Part shown: positions 54,934 to 64,000 of the stretch, in pieces
How positions within the stretch are numbered: the first letter of the stretch is position 1
Layout: each line of letters starts with the position of its first letter
Assembly (NCBI GenBank): GCA_000161775.1
Contig: GG704596.1
Coordinates: 2,474,332-2,538,331, forward strand
From: Ruegeria lacuscaerulensis ITI-1157
GTDB taxonomy: Bacteria; Pseudomonadota; Alphaproteobacteria; Rhodobacterales; Rhodobacteraceae
DNA length: 64,000 nucleotides
Direction: 5' to 3'
Program-made: the position numbers and the translations under genes
The notes under the pieces: model-generated
Seen by the model: the letters and a program-made list of their open reading frames with translations, nothing else
What the model was told of the DNA's origin: nothing
The model's database searches: none

Positions 54934-55611
54934 TCAGACCTTGTTGGCCTCCTGCCAGCCGCGGGGGTCGTTCAGGAAGGCCTCGACACCGTCCAGCGTT
55001 TCTGCGTCAAACGTGCCCTGCGCCTTGGCCTCGGCCAGAACGTCCCACCATGTGCACAGGTGGTGCAACTGCACGCCATGATCGCCCAGCGTCTTTTCGG
55101 TTTCGGGGAAGATGCCATAGTAGAAGATCACCGCCGTATGTCCGCAGGTGGCGCCCGTTTCGCGGATCGCGTCTACGAAGGACAGTTTCGAGCCGCCATC
55201 GGTGGTCAGGTCCTCGACCAGCAGCACGCGCTGGCCTTCGGTCATGGCGCCTTCGATCCGGGCGTTGCGGCCATAGCCCTTGGGCTTCTTGCGCACATAG
55301 GTCATCGGCAGGGCCATGCGCTCGGCCACCATCGCGGCGAAGGGAATGCCCGCAGTTTCACCGCCGGCGATGTTGTCGAAGGCTTCGAAGCCGGCATTCC
55401 GCATGACGGTGACCGTCAGGAAATCCATCAGGGTCGACCGGATGCGCGGGTACGAGATCAGCTTGCGGCAGTCGATATAGGTGGGGCTGGGCAGGCCACT
55501 GGCCAGCGTGAACGGCTCGCGCGCGTTGAAATGCACCGCCTCGATCTCCAGCAGCATCCGCGCGGTCAGGCGGGCGATTTCCGTGCTGTCGGGAAAGGAA
55601 CTGGGGATCAT
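54934..55611 (-). CDS. pyrE: Orotate phosphoribosyltransferase
   Basis: Pyrimidine synthesis: orotate plus PRPP gives OMP. The 225-residue protein has the PRPP-binding [20 protein letters not shown], the [18 protein letters not shown] segment and [21 protein letters not shown] at 55611 was chosen for homology. The gene is leftward and lies upstream of dnaB, but about 200 bases apart. Confidence 0.96.
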   Translation of the reverse strand: MIPSSFPDSTEIARLTARMLLEIEAVHFNAREPFTLASGLPSPTYIDCRKLISYPRIRSTLMDFLTVTVMRNAGFEAFDNIAGGETAGIPFAAMVAERMALPMTYVRKKPKGYGRNARIEGAMTEGQRVLLVEDLTTDGGSKLSFVDAIRETGATCGHTAVIFYYGIFPETEKTLGDHGVQLHHLCTWWDVLAEAKAQGTFDAETLDGVEAFLNDPRGWQEANKV

Positions 55612-55687
55612 GGCGGGACCTCGGTACTGAAATGACGTTGCGGGCTGATAGCCTGCCGACCGGCCCGATGTCGAGAGGGGTTGGCCC

Positions 55688-55720
55688 AAAAGAAAAGCGG
55701 ACCTCGCAAGAGGTCCGCTT
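55688..55720 (-). terminator. Rho-independent terminator of amtB
   Basis: Perfect 11-bp stem AAGCGGACCTC / GAGGTCCGCTT with a 4-base loop. On the minus strand it is followed by TTCTTTT, 38 bases after the amtB stop. Confidence 0.92.
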
Positions 55721-55757
55721 GATGCCCGGATGGGCAGTCGAGACAGCCAAGGTGGGC

Positions 55758-56939
55758 TTAGCTGCTCATGTCATAGGCCCGTTCGCCGTGGACCGACAGG
55801 TCGAGTCCGTTCGTCTCGGTCTCGGCGTCTACGCGAAGCGGGGTGACAAGCGCAACCACCTTGATCAGCACAAATGTGACAACTGACGTAAAGACACCCA
55901 CGATCACCAGCCCGCCCAGCTGCGCGGTCCAGGCGCCCAGGCCGAAGACGGCGATCATGAGGGTGCCGAAAATGCCTCCCACGCCATGCACGGCGAACAC
56001 GTCCAGCGTATCGTCGATGTTCAGCACGTTGCGGACCACGTTCACCGCCTCCTGGCACAGGATGCCGGCGACCGCGCCGATGATCAGCGCCTGAACCGGA
56101 TCGACATAGCCCGAGGCCGGCGTGATCGAGGCCAGACCCGCGATGGTCCCGGTGACCAGACCGACCAGCGAGGCCTTGCCGTACTTGATCCGCTCCCACA
56201 GCGCCCAGCTGAGCGATGCGGTGGCGGCCGAGATATGCGTGACCGTCAGCGCCATGGCCGCGCCGCCATCCGCGGCCAGCTGCGAGCCGCCGTTGAAGCC
56301 GAACCAGCCGACCCACAGCATCGCGGCCCCGATCATGACGTATCCGGGGTTGTGCGGCGGGGTGGTGCGGTTCTTGCGCGGCCCCAGGACCCACGCGATG
56401 ATCAGAGCGGCCAGACCGGCGGTTTCGTGCACCACGATGCCACCGGCAAAGTCGCGCACTCCGATTTCACCCAGAATGCCGCCATCGGTCAGGATGCCGC
56501 CGCCCCAGATCCAATGCACCACCGGCGCATAGCACAGCAGCATCCAAAGGCCCGAGAAGACCAGCACGAAACCAAAGCCCACGCGTTCCACATAGGCGCC
56601 GACGATCAGGGCCGGGGTGATGATGGCAAAGGTCATCTGGAAGGCAAAGAACAGCACCTCGGGCAGGGTGCCTGACAGGCTGTCGGCATCGACGCCGTTC
56701 AGAAACGCCTTGCCCAGCCCGCCCCACAGGCCCGAACCGCCGTCGCCGAAGGCGATCGAATACCCCGCGACCAGCCACAGGACGCTCATCAAGCAGGCGA
56801 TCGCGAAACAGTGCATGAAAACGCTCAGCACGTTGCGGGCGCGCACCAGCCCGCCATAAAACAGGGCGAGGCCCGGCAAGGTCATGAACAGGACCAGCGC
56901 CGTCGCGACGATGATCCAGGCGGTATCGGCTCCGTTCAT
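55758..56939 (-). CDS. amtB: Ammonium transporter
   Basis: A 393-residue Amt-family channel with about eleven membrane helices. Conserved segments are [17 protein letters not shown], the ammonium-site region near [16 protein letters not shown] ([17 protein letters not shown]), [17 protein letters not shown] with the conserved His, and the second pore His in [15 protein letters not shown]. The start at 56939 follows AGGAGAACGG. No glnK gene is adjacent in the window, unlike the usual glnK-amtB pair. Nitrogen-limited control by the ntrBC genes nearby would be expected. Confidence 0.96.
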   Translation of the reverse strand: MNGADTAWIIVATALVLFMTLPGLALFYGGLVRARNVLSVFMHCFAIACLMSVLWLVAGYSIAFGDGGSGLWGGLGKAFLNGVDADSLSGTLPEVLFFAFQMTFAIITPALIVGAYVERVGFGFVLVFSGLWMLLCYAPVVHWIWGGGILTDGGILGEIGVRDFAGGIVVHETAGLAALIIAWVLGPRKNRTTPPHNPGYVMIGAAMLWVGWFGFNGGSQLAADGGAAMALTVTHISAATASLSWALWERIKYGKASLVGLVTGTIAGLASITPASGYVDPVQALIIGAVAGILCQEAVNVVRNVLNIDDTLDVFAVHGVGGIFGTLMIAVFGLGAWTAQLGGLVIVGVFTSVVTFVLIKVVALVTPLRVDAETETNGLDLSVHGERAYDMSS

Positions 56940-57119
56940 TGGGCCGTTCTCCTCTTTCCTGATGCTGCGCCAAGGGGCGCGGTGTGAGTGACGTGCCGTG
57001 GGTTCAACCGAACGGCGGCCGAGGAAAAAAGAGGCAGGGTGTGAAAAAGGTGCCTGTTTTGGCGTCCTTTCTCCAAGTGGTGACAAAAAGCGCGCCGTAT
57101 CCGGGCAAGTGCCAAAAAA
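56940..57119. other. amtB upstream region
   Basis: About 180 bases between the CinA-type gene and amtB, including A-rich and T-rich tracts around 57020-57118. It should contain the amtB promoter. No clear sigma-54 -24/-12 motif was found. Confidence 0.4.
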
Positions 57120-57596
57120 TTAGGCGAGTTCGGAAAGCCCGTTTTCCAGCAGTTTCAGCGCATGATCCCGTGCCGCGCGTCGGACATTGGCGCGGCCTGC
57201 GGCGCCGAACTCGACGGTTTCGGTCAGGGTGGGGCGGCCTGTGACGGCGAGGCCGAAACAGACCCGGCCCTCGGGTTTGAACTCGGACCCGCCGGGCCCC
57301 GCGATGCCGGTGATCGAGACCGCAAGCTGCGCCTGAGAATGCGCCAGCGCACCCTCGGCCATCTCGCGGGCGACCTCTTCAGAGACGGCACCATGGGCCG
57401 CCAGGGTCTCGGCACGCACGCCCAGCATGTCCTGCTTGGCGGCGTTGGAATAGGTGACGAAGCCTCGGTCAACCACGGCGGAACTGCCGGGAATGTCGGT
57501 CATCGCTGCGGCAACCATGCCGCCCGTGCAGCTTTCGGCGGTGGCGATCATGACGTTCAGCGCCTTGGCGCGGTCGAGCAGTTCGGCGACGGTCAT
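57120..57596 (-). CDS. CinA-type nicotinamide-nucleotide amidohydrolase (PncC)
   Basis: A 158-residue stand-alone CinA C-terminal domain, which deamidates NMN to nicotinate mononucleotide. Signature segments are TAESCTGGMVAAAMTDIPGSS, SVDRGFVTYSN-type (VVDRGFVTYSNAAK), and SITGIAGPGGSEFKPEGRV. The start overlaps the pgpA stop (ATGA), so the two are co-translated. Confidence 0.95.
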   Translation of the reverse strand: MTVAELLDRAKALNVMIATAESCTGGMVAAAMTDIPGSSAVVDRGFVTYSNAAKQDMLGVRAETLAAHGAVSEEVAREMAEGALAHSQAQLAVSITGIAGPGGSEFKPEGRVCFGLAVTGRPTLTETVEFGAAGRANVRRAARDHALKLLENGLSELA

Positions 57597-58090
57597 AGGC
57601 CCAGTACTCCGTGTGCGATCCCGGCCAGGATCAGAACGCCCACGGCCGCGAACACGCCCGCGATCACGTCATCTAGCATCACGCCCAAGGGGTCGCCGCG
57701 CCGGTCGGCCCAGCCGATGGGGCCGGGTTTGGTGATGTCGAACAGGCGGAACAGCAAAAACGCGGCGACCCAGCCCGGCCACAGGGCGGTGACCGCGATG
57801 TCATGCGCCCAGGCCGGATAGGACACGGCCCAGATGGCGATGAACTGGCCCGCGACCTCGTCGATGACGATCTCCGAAGGGTCGTGATCGTCCTGCCCGG
57901 CGGTCATGACGCCCGTGGCCCAGGTGCCGGCCGCAAAGACGGCGACGGTTGCGACGACCAGCAGCGGGAAGCCGCCCAGCAGGTGCAGCGCCAAGGCCAA
58001 AGGCAGGGCGGCCAGCGAGCCCCAGGTGCCGGGGGCAGGGCGTAGATATCCGACCCCGCCGACGGTTCCGATCAGGCGCGCCAGGGTCAT
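57593..58090 (-). CDS. pgpA: Phosphatidylglycerophosphatase A
   Basis: Integral-membrane phosphatase of phosphatidylglycerol synthesis. The 165-residue protein has the PGTWGS motif ([17 protein letters not shown]), [12 protein letters not shown], and [17 protein letters not shown], followed by a hydrophobic C-terminal helix. The start overlaps the ispDF stop, so ispDF-pgpA-pncC form one leftward operon. Confidence 0.95.
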   Translation of the reverse strand: MTLARLIGTVGGVGYLRPAPGTWGSLAALPLALALHLLGGFPLLVVATVAVFAAGTWATGVMTAGQDDHDPSEIVIDEVAGQFIAIWAVSYPAWAHDIAVTALWPGWVAAFLLFRLFDITKPGPIGWADRRGDPLGVMLDDVIAGVFAAVGVLILAGIAHGVLGL

Positions 58091-59217
58091 GGCTTCACCA
58101 GACAGGCGGTTGCCAGGGCCGCGATGCCTTCCTTGCGGCCGGTAAAGCCCAGACGCTCGGACGTGGTGGCCTTGATCGAGACGCGATCCGCCTCCAGCCC
58201 CATGATTTCGCTCATTTTCTGCCGCATCGCCGCTGCGTGCGGGCCGATCTTGGGGTATTCGCAGGCCAGCGTGCAGTCGATGTTCGAGATGCGAAAGCCC
58301 ATGCGCGTGGCCAGATCCACCGCATGGCGCAGAAAGATCTCGCTGGCGGCGCCTTTCCACTGCGGGTCGGACGGGGGGAAGTGCTGGCCGATATCGCCCT
58401 GCGCCAGCGCGCCATAGATCGCGTCGGTGACGGCGTGCATGCCCACATCCGCATCGGAATGGCCCTGAAGCCCCCGATCATGCGGGATCTCGACGCCGCA
58501 CAGGATCACGTGATCGCCCGGCCCGAACCGGTGCACGTCATATCCGTTGCCCAGCCTTACATCCATGTCTGACCTCAATATGCGTTCGGCCCGGGCAAAA
58601 TCCTCGGGCCGTGTGATTTTAAGATTGTCCGCGTCGCCCGGCACGATGGCCACGTCAAGTCCGGCGGCCCGGGCAACCTCGACATCGTCGGCGGCCCCTC
58701 CGGGATGCGCCGCATGCGCGGCGACGATGGCGTCATAGCGGAACCCCTGCGGCGTCTGCGCGGCAAACAGGCCCGCGCGATCTCGGGTGCCTGTCACCTG
58801 GTCGTTCTCTCCGGTCCACAGCGCATCGGTGACGGGCAGCCCCGGCGCCGCGGCGGCGTGGGTGTCGAGGGCCGCCAGCACGTCACCAATGACCCGCGCG
58901 CTGACACAGGGCCGGGCCACGTCATGGATCAGAACCTTGCTGACGCCGCGATCGGCCAGCGCTTGCAAGCCGTTGCGCACGGATTCGGCCCGGTCGGTGC
59001 CGCCGGGCGCAAGAATCAGGCCGCTGTCGGCAAATTCCGTCCAGGCCTCGGGGTCATCGGGGGACAGGACCAGCACGACCAGCGGCACCTGCGCCCTGAT
59101 CCGCTCGATCGTCCAGTCGGCCACACGCCGCCCGGCCAAGGGGCGCCACTGCTTGGGCTGGCCCCCTCCGGCGCGCAGGCCGCGCCCGGCGGCGACGATG
59201 ATGGCGGCGGTTGTCAT
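58087..59217 (-). CDS. ispDF: Bifunctional IspD-IspF isoprenoid enzyme
   Basis: A 376-residue fusion of MEP cytidylyltransferase (IspD) and MECDP synthase (IspF). The IspD half has [33 protein letters not shown] and [10 protein letters not shown]. IspF starts near residue 215 with [15 protein letters not shown] and has [15 protein letters not shown] and [13 protein letters not shown]. Both metal and substrate motifs are intact. IspDF fusions are normal in alphaproteobacteria. It is divergent from dusB. Confidence 0.97.
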   Translation of the reverse strand: MTTAAIIVAAGRGLRAGGGQPKQWRPLAGRRVADWTIERIRAQVPLVVLVLSPDDPEAWTEFADSGLILAPGGTDRAESVRNGLQALADRGVSKVLIHDVARPCVSARVIGDVLAALDTHAAAAPGLPVTDALWTGENDQVTGTRDRAGLFAAQTPQGFRYDAIVAAHAAHPGGAADDVEVARAAGLDVAIVPGDADNLKITRPEDFARAERILRSDMDVRLGNGYDVHRFGPGDHVILCGVEIPHDRGLQGHSDADVGMHAVTDAIYGALAQGDIGQHFPPSDPQWKGAASEIFLRHAVDLATRMGFRISNIDCTLACEYPKIGPHAAAMRQKMSEIMGLEADRVSIKATTSERLGFTGRKEGIAALATACLVKP

Positions 59218-59368
59218 GTTTGAATATCCGACCTTCGTTGGCTTCCGTGTTTAGGCGGCGGTGAAAGCAGAGGCAATCACTCGCGGCAAGCTGATTAAAT
59301 ATTAGGCATGTGATGATTTTGCGGGCTTGCAGGCCGTGGTTTTGTTGTTCATACGCGCCGGATTCGAT

Positions 59369-60381
<1,013 letters not shown>

Positions 60382-60385
<4 letters not shown>

Positions 60386-61461
60386 TTTCGGATCAGGTCA
60401 TCTGGGCATCGTTGCCGGTTCCCGCCTTCATCATCGACCCCGAGGATCGCATCGCCGACGTCAATTCCTCGGGTGAGGGGTTCCTGAACGCCTCACGCAA
60501 ATCGGTGGTCGGGCACCCGGTCTGGGACCAGATCGCCGTGGACGCGCCGTTGGAAGAGGCGTTCACGCGCGCCCGCGAACAGGGTACGCCACTTTTCGTG
60601 AATGACGTGGATGTGGGCTCGGGCAATCGTGCGCCGCTGCAATGCGCGCTGCAGATTGCGCCACTGCTGGGGCATCCGGGGTCGATGATCATGATCGTCT
60701 CGCCGCGCGAACTGGCCAGCCGCATGACCCGCGGCAACACGGTCAAATCGGCGGCGCAGTCGGCGATCGGCATGGCCGAGATGCTGGCCCATGAAATCAA
60801 GAACCCACTGGCCGGGATCACCGGCGCCGCGCAGTTGCTGAGCATGAATATCGGTCCGCAAGACCTTGAGTTGACAGATCTTATCGTGGCCGAAAGTCGC
60901 CGGATCGTGAAGCTGCTCGAGCAGGTCGAGCAGTTCGGAAACCTCTCGCGTCCCGAGTTCAAGCCCGTCAACATCCACGATGTCCTGGACCGCGCGCGCC
61001 GCTCGGCGCTACTGGGCTTTGGCGCGGACATGACCATCATCGAGGAATACGACCCGTCGCTGCCTCTGGCCTATGGTGACCCGGATCAGCTGTTGCAGGT
61101 GGTTCTGAACCTGCTCAAGAATGCCTCCGAGGCTGCCGGCCCCGAGGGCGGAACGATCCGCCTGCGCACTTATTTCGAACATTCCTTCCGTCTGCGGCGC
61201 AGTGATGGGTCGGGCCACTCTCTGCCGCTGCAGGTCGAGATCATCGACGATGGCCCCGGCCTGCCGGAAAATATCCGCAACGACATTTTCGACCCGTTCG
61301 TATCTGGCAAGGAAAATGGCACCGGCCTGGGCCTGGCGCTGGTCAGCAAGATCGTGTCGGACCACGACGGCTGGATTACGGCCGAGTCGGTTCCGGGGCG
61401 GACGGTCTTCCGGTTATCGCTGCGCCGCGCGCCGCGCGAGGCAGGGCAGGACAAAGAATAA
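60382..61461 (+). CDS. ntrB: Nitrogen regulation sensor histidine kinase NtrB
   Basis: Soluble 359-residue kinase that phosphorylates NtrC under nitrogen limitation. The N-terminal PAS domain reads [16 protein letters not shown], the H-box is [20 protein letters not shown], the N-box [15 protein letters not shown], and the G-boxes [10 protein letters not shown] and [14 protein letters not shown]. No membrane helix. ATG overlaps the dusB stop (ATGA). It is 16 bases before ntrC. Confidence 0.97.
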
Positions 61462-61477
61462 TCAAGGAGAACACCAG

Positions 61478-62845
61478 ATGGATGGCACGGTACTGGTTGC
61501 AGATGATGACAGAACGATCCGGACGGTTCTGACCCAGGCCCTGACGCGAGCGGGCTGCAAGGTGCATGCGACCTCGTCCCTGACGACGCTGATGCGTTGG
61601 GTCGGCGAGGGCAAGGGCGACGTGGTGATCTCGGACGTCGTCATGCCCGATGGCAACGGGCTGGAAATGCTGCCCAAGATCGCGCAGGACCGGCCGGGAC
61701 TGCCGGTGATCGTGATCTCGGCCCAGAACACGATCATGACGGCGATCCAGGCGGCCGAGGCGGATGCCTATGACTATCTGCCCAAGCCGTTCGACCTGCC
61801 GGACCTGATGAAGCGCACCGCCCGGGCGCTCGAGCGCAAGCAGCGCGCAAGGTCCGAGCCGGATACCCCAAGCGAAGAGCGCCCCGACGATCTGCCGCTG
61901 GTCGGCCGTACCCCGGCGATGCAGGCGCTGTACCGTCTGGTCGCGCGGGTGATGAATACGGATCTGTCGGTGCTGATCTCGGGCGAGAGTGGCACCGGCA
62001 AGTCATTGATCGCGCGGGCCATTCACGATTTCTCGGACCGGCGCACGCTGCCGTTCGTGACGGCCTCGGCTGCGGATCTGAGAGACCTCGAAGGCCCCGC
62101 GCGCGTCATGGCGCGGGTGCGCGGCGGAACCCTTCTGTTTGACGAGATCGGCGATCTGGACGACGAAATCCAGGCCCGCATCGTGCGGATGATGGACACA
62201 CCCGGCGATCACGTTCCGCGCTTCATGGCCACCAGCCAGACCGACCTGACCGAGGCGATGGAGCGCGGCCAGATCCGGCAGGACCTGTATTACCGCCTGT
62301 GCGGGGCCACGATCCAGGTGCCCGCCCTGCGCGAGCGCGTCGACGACATCCCGCTGCTGGCCGAACATTTTCTGGCGCGGGACGAGCGCGAAACCGGTGT
62401 GAAACGCTGGCTGGGGCCCGAGGCGGTCGAACTGGTGCGCCGCTATTCCTGGCCGGGCAACGTGCGTCAGCTGGAAAACGCGATCCGACGGCTGAGCCTG
62501 ACCAGCCGGTCCGACGAGATCACAAAGGCCGAGGTCGAGGCGGTTCTGGGCAGCCAGCCCGAGGCCGAGCCTCTGCTGGGCGGGGGCGAGCGCGAAAAGC
62601 TGTCGTCTTCGGTCGCGCGCCATCTGCGGCGGTATTTCGACCTGCACGGAAACATGCTGCCGCCGCCGGGCCTGTACCAGCGCATCCTGCGCGAGGTCGA
62701 GGCGCCGCTGATCGAAATCGCGCTCGAGGCCACGGGCGGAAACCAGGCGAAATGCGCTGATCTTTTGGGGATCAACCGGAATACGCTGCGCAAAAAAATT
62801 ACCGATCTCGATATTCAGGTGACACGTCGCCGCAAACTGATGTAA
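61478..62845 (+). CDS. ntrC: Nitrogen response regulator NtrC lacking the GAFTGA loop
   Basis: A 455-residue AAA+ response regulator. Receiver domain: [14 protein letters not shown], phospho-Asp in [13 protein letters not shown] in LPKPFDL. AAA+ domain: Walker [15 protein letters not shown] and Walker [13 protein letters not shown]. The region between them is short and contains no GAFTGA, the sigma-54 contact. This matches Rhodobacter capsulatus NtrC, which works with sigma-70. C-terminal helix-turn-helix: [20 protein letters not shown]. Ribosome binding site AAGGAGAACACCAG. Confidence 0.96.
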   Translation: MDGTVLVADDDRTIRTVLTQALTRAGCKVHATSSLTTLMRWVGEGKGDVVISDVVMPDGNGLEMLPKIAQDRPGLPVIVISAQNTIMTAIQAAEADAYDYLPKPFDLPDLMKRTARALERKQRARSEPDTPSEERPDDLPLVGRTPAMQALYRLVARVMNTDLSVLISGESGTGKSLIARAIHDFSDRRTLPFVTASAADLRDLEGPARVMARVRGGTLLFDEIGDLDDEIQARIVRMMDTPGDHVPRFMATSQTDLTEAMERGQIRQDLYYRLCGATIQVPALRERVDDIPLLAEHFLARDERETGVKRWLGPEAVELVRRYSWPGNVRQLENAIRRLSLTSRSDEITKAEVEAVLGSQPEAEPLLGGGEREKLSSSVARHLRRYFDLHGNMLPPPGLYQRILREVEAPLIEIALEATGGNQAKCADLLGINRNTLRKKITDLDIQVTRRRKLM

Positions 62846-62943
62846 TATCGCCACACAACCGTGGCATCCGGGCAAGAGCCCGACAAAGACCACGACATAT
62901 GGCGGTAAGTCGCGAGAGCGGCACATCAGGATGAGGGCAGACA

Positions 62944-64000
62944 GTGGCAACCCGGGCACAGAACCGGCCGATGATTACCCTTGATCGGTGGCGCAAGTCC
63001 CGAAAGCTGCGCAATTTCGGTACCTTGGGGCTGGTTGTGCTGGGGCCTGCATTGGCGTTGGCTACCTATCTGGTCATCGGTCCTTTCGATCTGGGTGCGA
63101 CTGCCCCTTCGCTCCGCCTGATCCTGCTTGCCGATCTCGTGTACGTTCTGGTGGTCGCCGCCCTGGTGCTGAGCCAGCTGGGCCGTTTGATCGCAGCACG
63201 TCGGGCCAAATCGGCGGGGTCCCGCCTACACCTGAGGCTGATCGGAGCGTTTACGCTGCTTGCGTTGGTGCCCACCGTAACCGTGGCGATCTTTGCTGGT
63301 CTGACGGTGAATATCGGCCTTGAAGGCTGGTTCTCGGATCGGGTGCGGCAGGTTGTGGGGTCATCCTTGACTGCGGCCGAGGCATACGAGCAGGAGCACC
63401 GCCAGGGTCTGACACAGGATGCGCTGGTGCTGGCTCGGTTCCTCGACAACGCGCGTTCCCTGGATTTCTACATTTCGGATGCCGAGCTTCGCGAAGTTCT
63501 GGCGCAGGGGCAGGCCCAGATCCAACGTGGTTTGCGCGAAGCCTATGTGATTGACGGCAGCGGAGAAATCCGAGCCCGAGGTGATCGGTCGTACCTGTTC
63601 AACTACGAAGCACCGACGCCGCAGCAGATGGAAGAGGCGCGCGAAAACGGCTATCTGATCATCGCGGACTGGCCCAACAACGAATTTCGCGCGCTTGTTC
63701 CCCTGCGGGCTTATCTTGATCGGTATCTGTATGTCAGCCGCAACGTGGATGGCCAGCTGCTGACGCTTCTGGACGACACCAAGGAGACCGCGCAGTTTTA
63801 CCAGCAACTCGAGAAAGAGCGCGGCCGGGTTCTGTTTGAATTCGGTCTTTTGTATTTGGGATTTGCGGTGATCCTGATTTTGGCAGCGGTATCGCTGGGC
63901 ATGTGGTTCGCCGAGCGGCTCTCACGCCCTGTTGGACGTCTGACCACCGCAGCGCAGCGGGTCGGGGCCGGTGACCTGGATGTTCAGGTGATCGAAGAAT
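62944..64000 (+). CDS. ntrY: Sensor histidine kinase NtrY, N-terminal part
   Basis: Open to the window end; 352 residues visible. It starts at GTG (MATRAQNRPMITLDRWRKSR), with an ATG 27 bases downstream as alternative. Three N-terminal helices (FGTLGLVVLGPALALATYL; ILLADLVYVLVVAALVLSQL; IGAFTLLALVPTVTVAIFAG) precede a periplasmic sensor domain (about residues 130-295), then a fourth helix (LYLGFAVILILAAVSLGMWF) and the start of a HAMP region (RLSRPVGRLTTAAQRVGAGD). Kinase core lies beyond the window. In this clade ntrY is followed by ntrX. Confidence 0.94.
   Translation, partial: MATRAQNRPMITLDRWRKSRKLRNFGTLGLVVLGPALALATYLVIGPFDLGATAPSLRLILLADLVYVLVVAALVLSQLGRLIAARRAKSAGSRLHLRLIGAFTLLALVPTVTVAIFAGLTVNIGLEGWFSDRVRQVVGSSLTAAEAYEQEHRQGLTQDALVLARFLDNARSLDFYISDAELREVLAQGQAQIQRGLREAYVIDGSGEIRARGDRSYLFNYEAPTPQQMEEARENGYLIIADWPNNEFRALVPLRAYLDRYLYVSRNVDGQLLTLLDDTKETAQFYQQLEKERGRVLFEFGLLYLGFAVILILAAVSLGMWFAERLSRPVGRLTTAAQRVGAGDLDVQVIEE

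Noticed and set aside
57040..57119. Sigma-54 promoter before amtB
   Set aside because: A TGGCAC is followed too closely by TTGC; the -24/-12 spacing is wrong. NtrC here also lacks GAFTGA.

Overview
This window looks like about 64 kb of chromosome from a marine Rhodobacteraceae (Roseobacter group, Ruegeria-like) alphaproteobacterium. The DNA is GC-rich and densely coded, with many ATGA/GTGA overlaps inside operons. Several clade-typical blocks are present: dusB-ntrB-ntrC-ntrY, lptG-lptD-surA-pdxA-rsmA, surE-pcm-LysM/M23, tatABC, an ispD-ispF fusion, and a carnitine operon whose dehydrogenase carries a fused thioesterase. Species identity is an inference. I see no rRNA, tRNA, CRISPR array, IS element or prophage; almost everything is core or clade-level accessory metabolism.

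Layout. 1-8 kb: the end of enolase, two GNAT acetyltransferases, a tiny lipoprotein, a nucleoside hydrolase, mazG, an M20 amidohydrolase, two agmatinase-family ureohydrolases in tandem, a DUF1499 protein and a small secreted Cys-rich protein. 8-17 kb: prfA-prmC (release factor and its methylase), a DUF4167 protein, then a leftward outer-membrane operon lptG-lptD-surA-pdxA-rsmA. lptF, the usual first gene, is absent, and only a possible C-terminal stub remains. 17-20.5 kb: pepA, holC and an aldo/keto reductase. 20.6-25 kb: a carnitine-degradation locus with a divergent GlxA/AraC regulator, a BKACE cleavage enzyme, a carnitine dehydrogenase-thioesterase fusion and an SDR. 25-33 kb: an XRE regulator, a DUF2061 protein and desaturase pair, an EamA exporter, a DEAD-box helicase, a glycosyltransferase-YiiX pair and prfC. 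33-40 kb: SnoaL, an atypical SDR and an AlkC-like glycosylase, a lone FbpC-like ATPase, surE-pcm and a LysM/M23 lipoprotein. 40-47 kb: a YafY regulator with a strong candidate operator, a monooxygenase, tatABC, a DUF815 ATPase, purF, a stand-alone DnaJ-type zinc finger, and a frameshifted cvpA. 47-59 kb: radA, a frameshifted membrane/coiled-coil gene, an alr-mlaE-mlaF-(AT-rich ORFan)-pqiA operon, dnaB, pyrE, amtB, a CinA-type amidase, pgpA and ispDF. 59-64 kb: dusB-ntrBC and the start of ntrY, the nitrogen-control cluster.

The most notable observations are: two single-base frameshifts 2.6 kb apart that both fall at a GCAGAT motif; the missing lptF; a conserved element found directly after two unrelated stop codons; a perfect 9-bp inverted repeat in front of the monooxygenase/YafY pair; direct repeats placed to control the carnitine operon; the four-motif mini zinc-finger protein; a visibly AT-rich ORFan that overlaps its operon neighbour; and an NtrC that lacks the GAFTGA loop. 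I did not find a clear-cut, wholly new multi-gene system.
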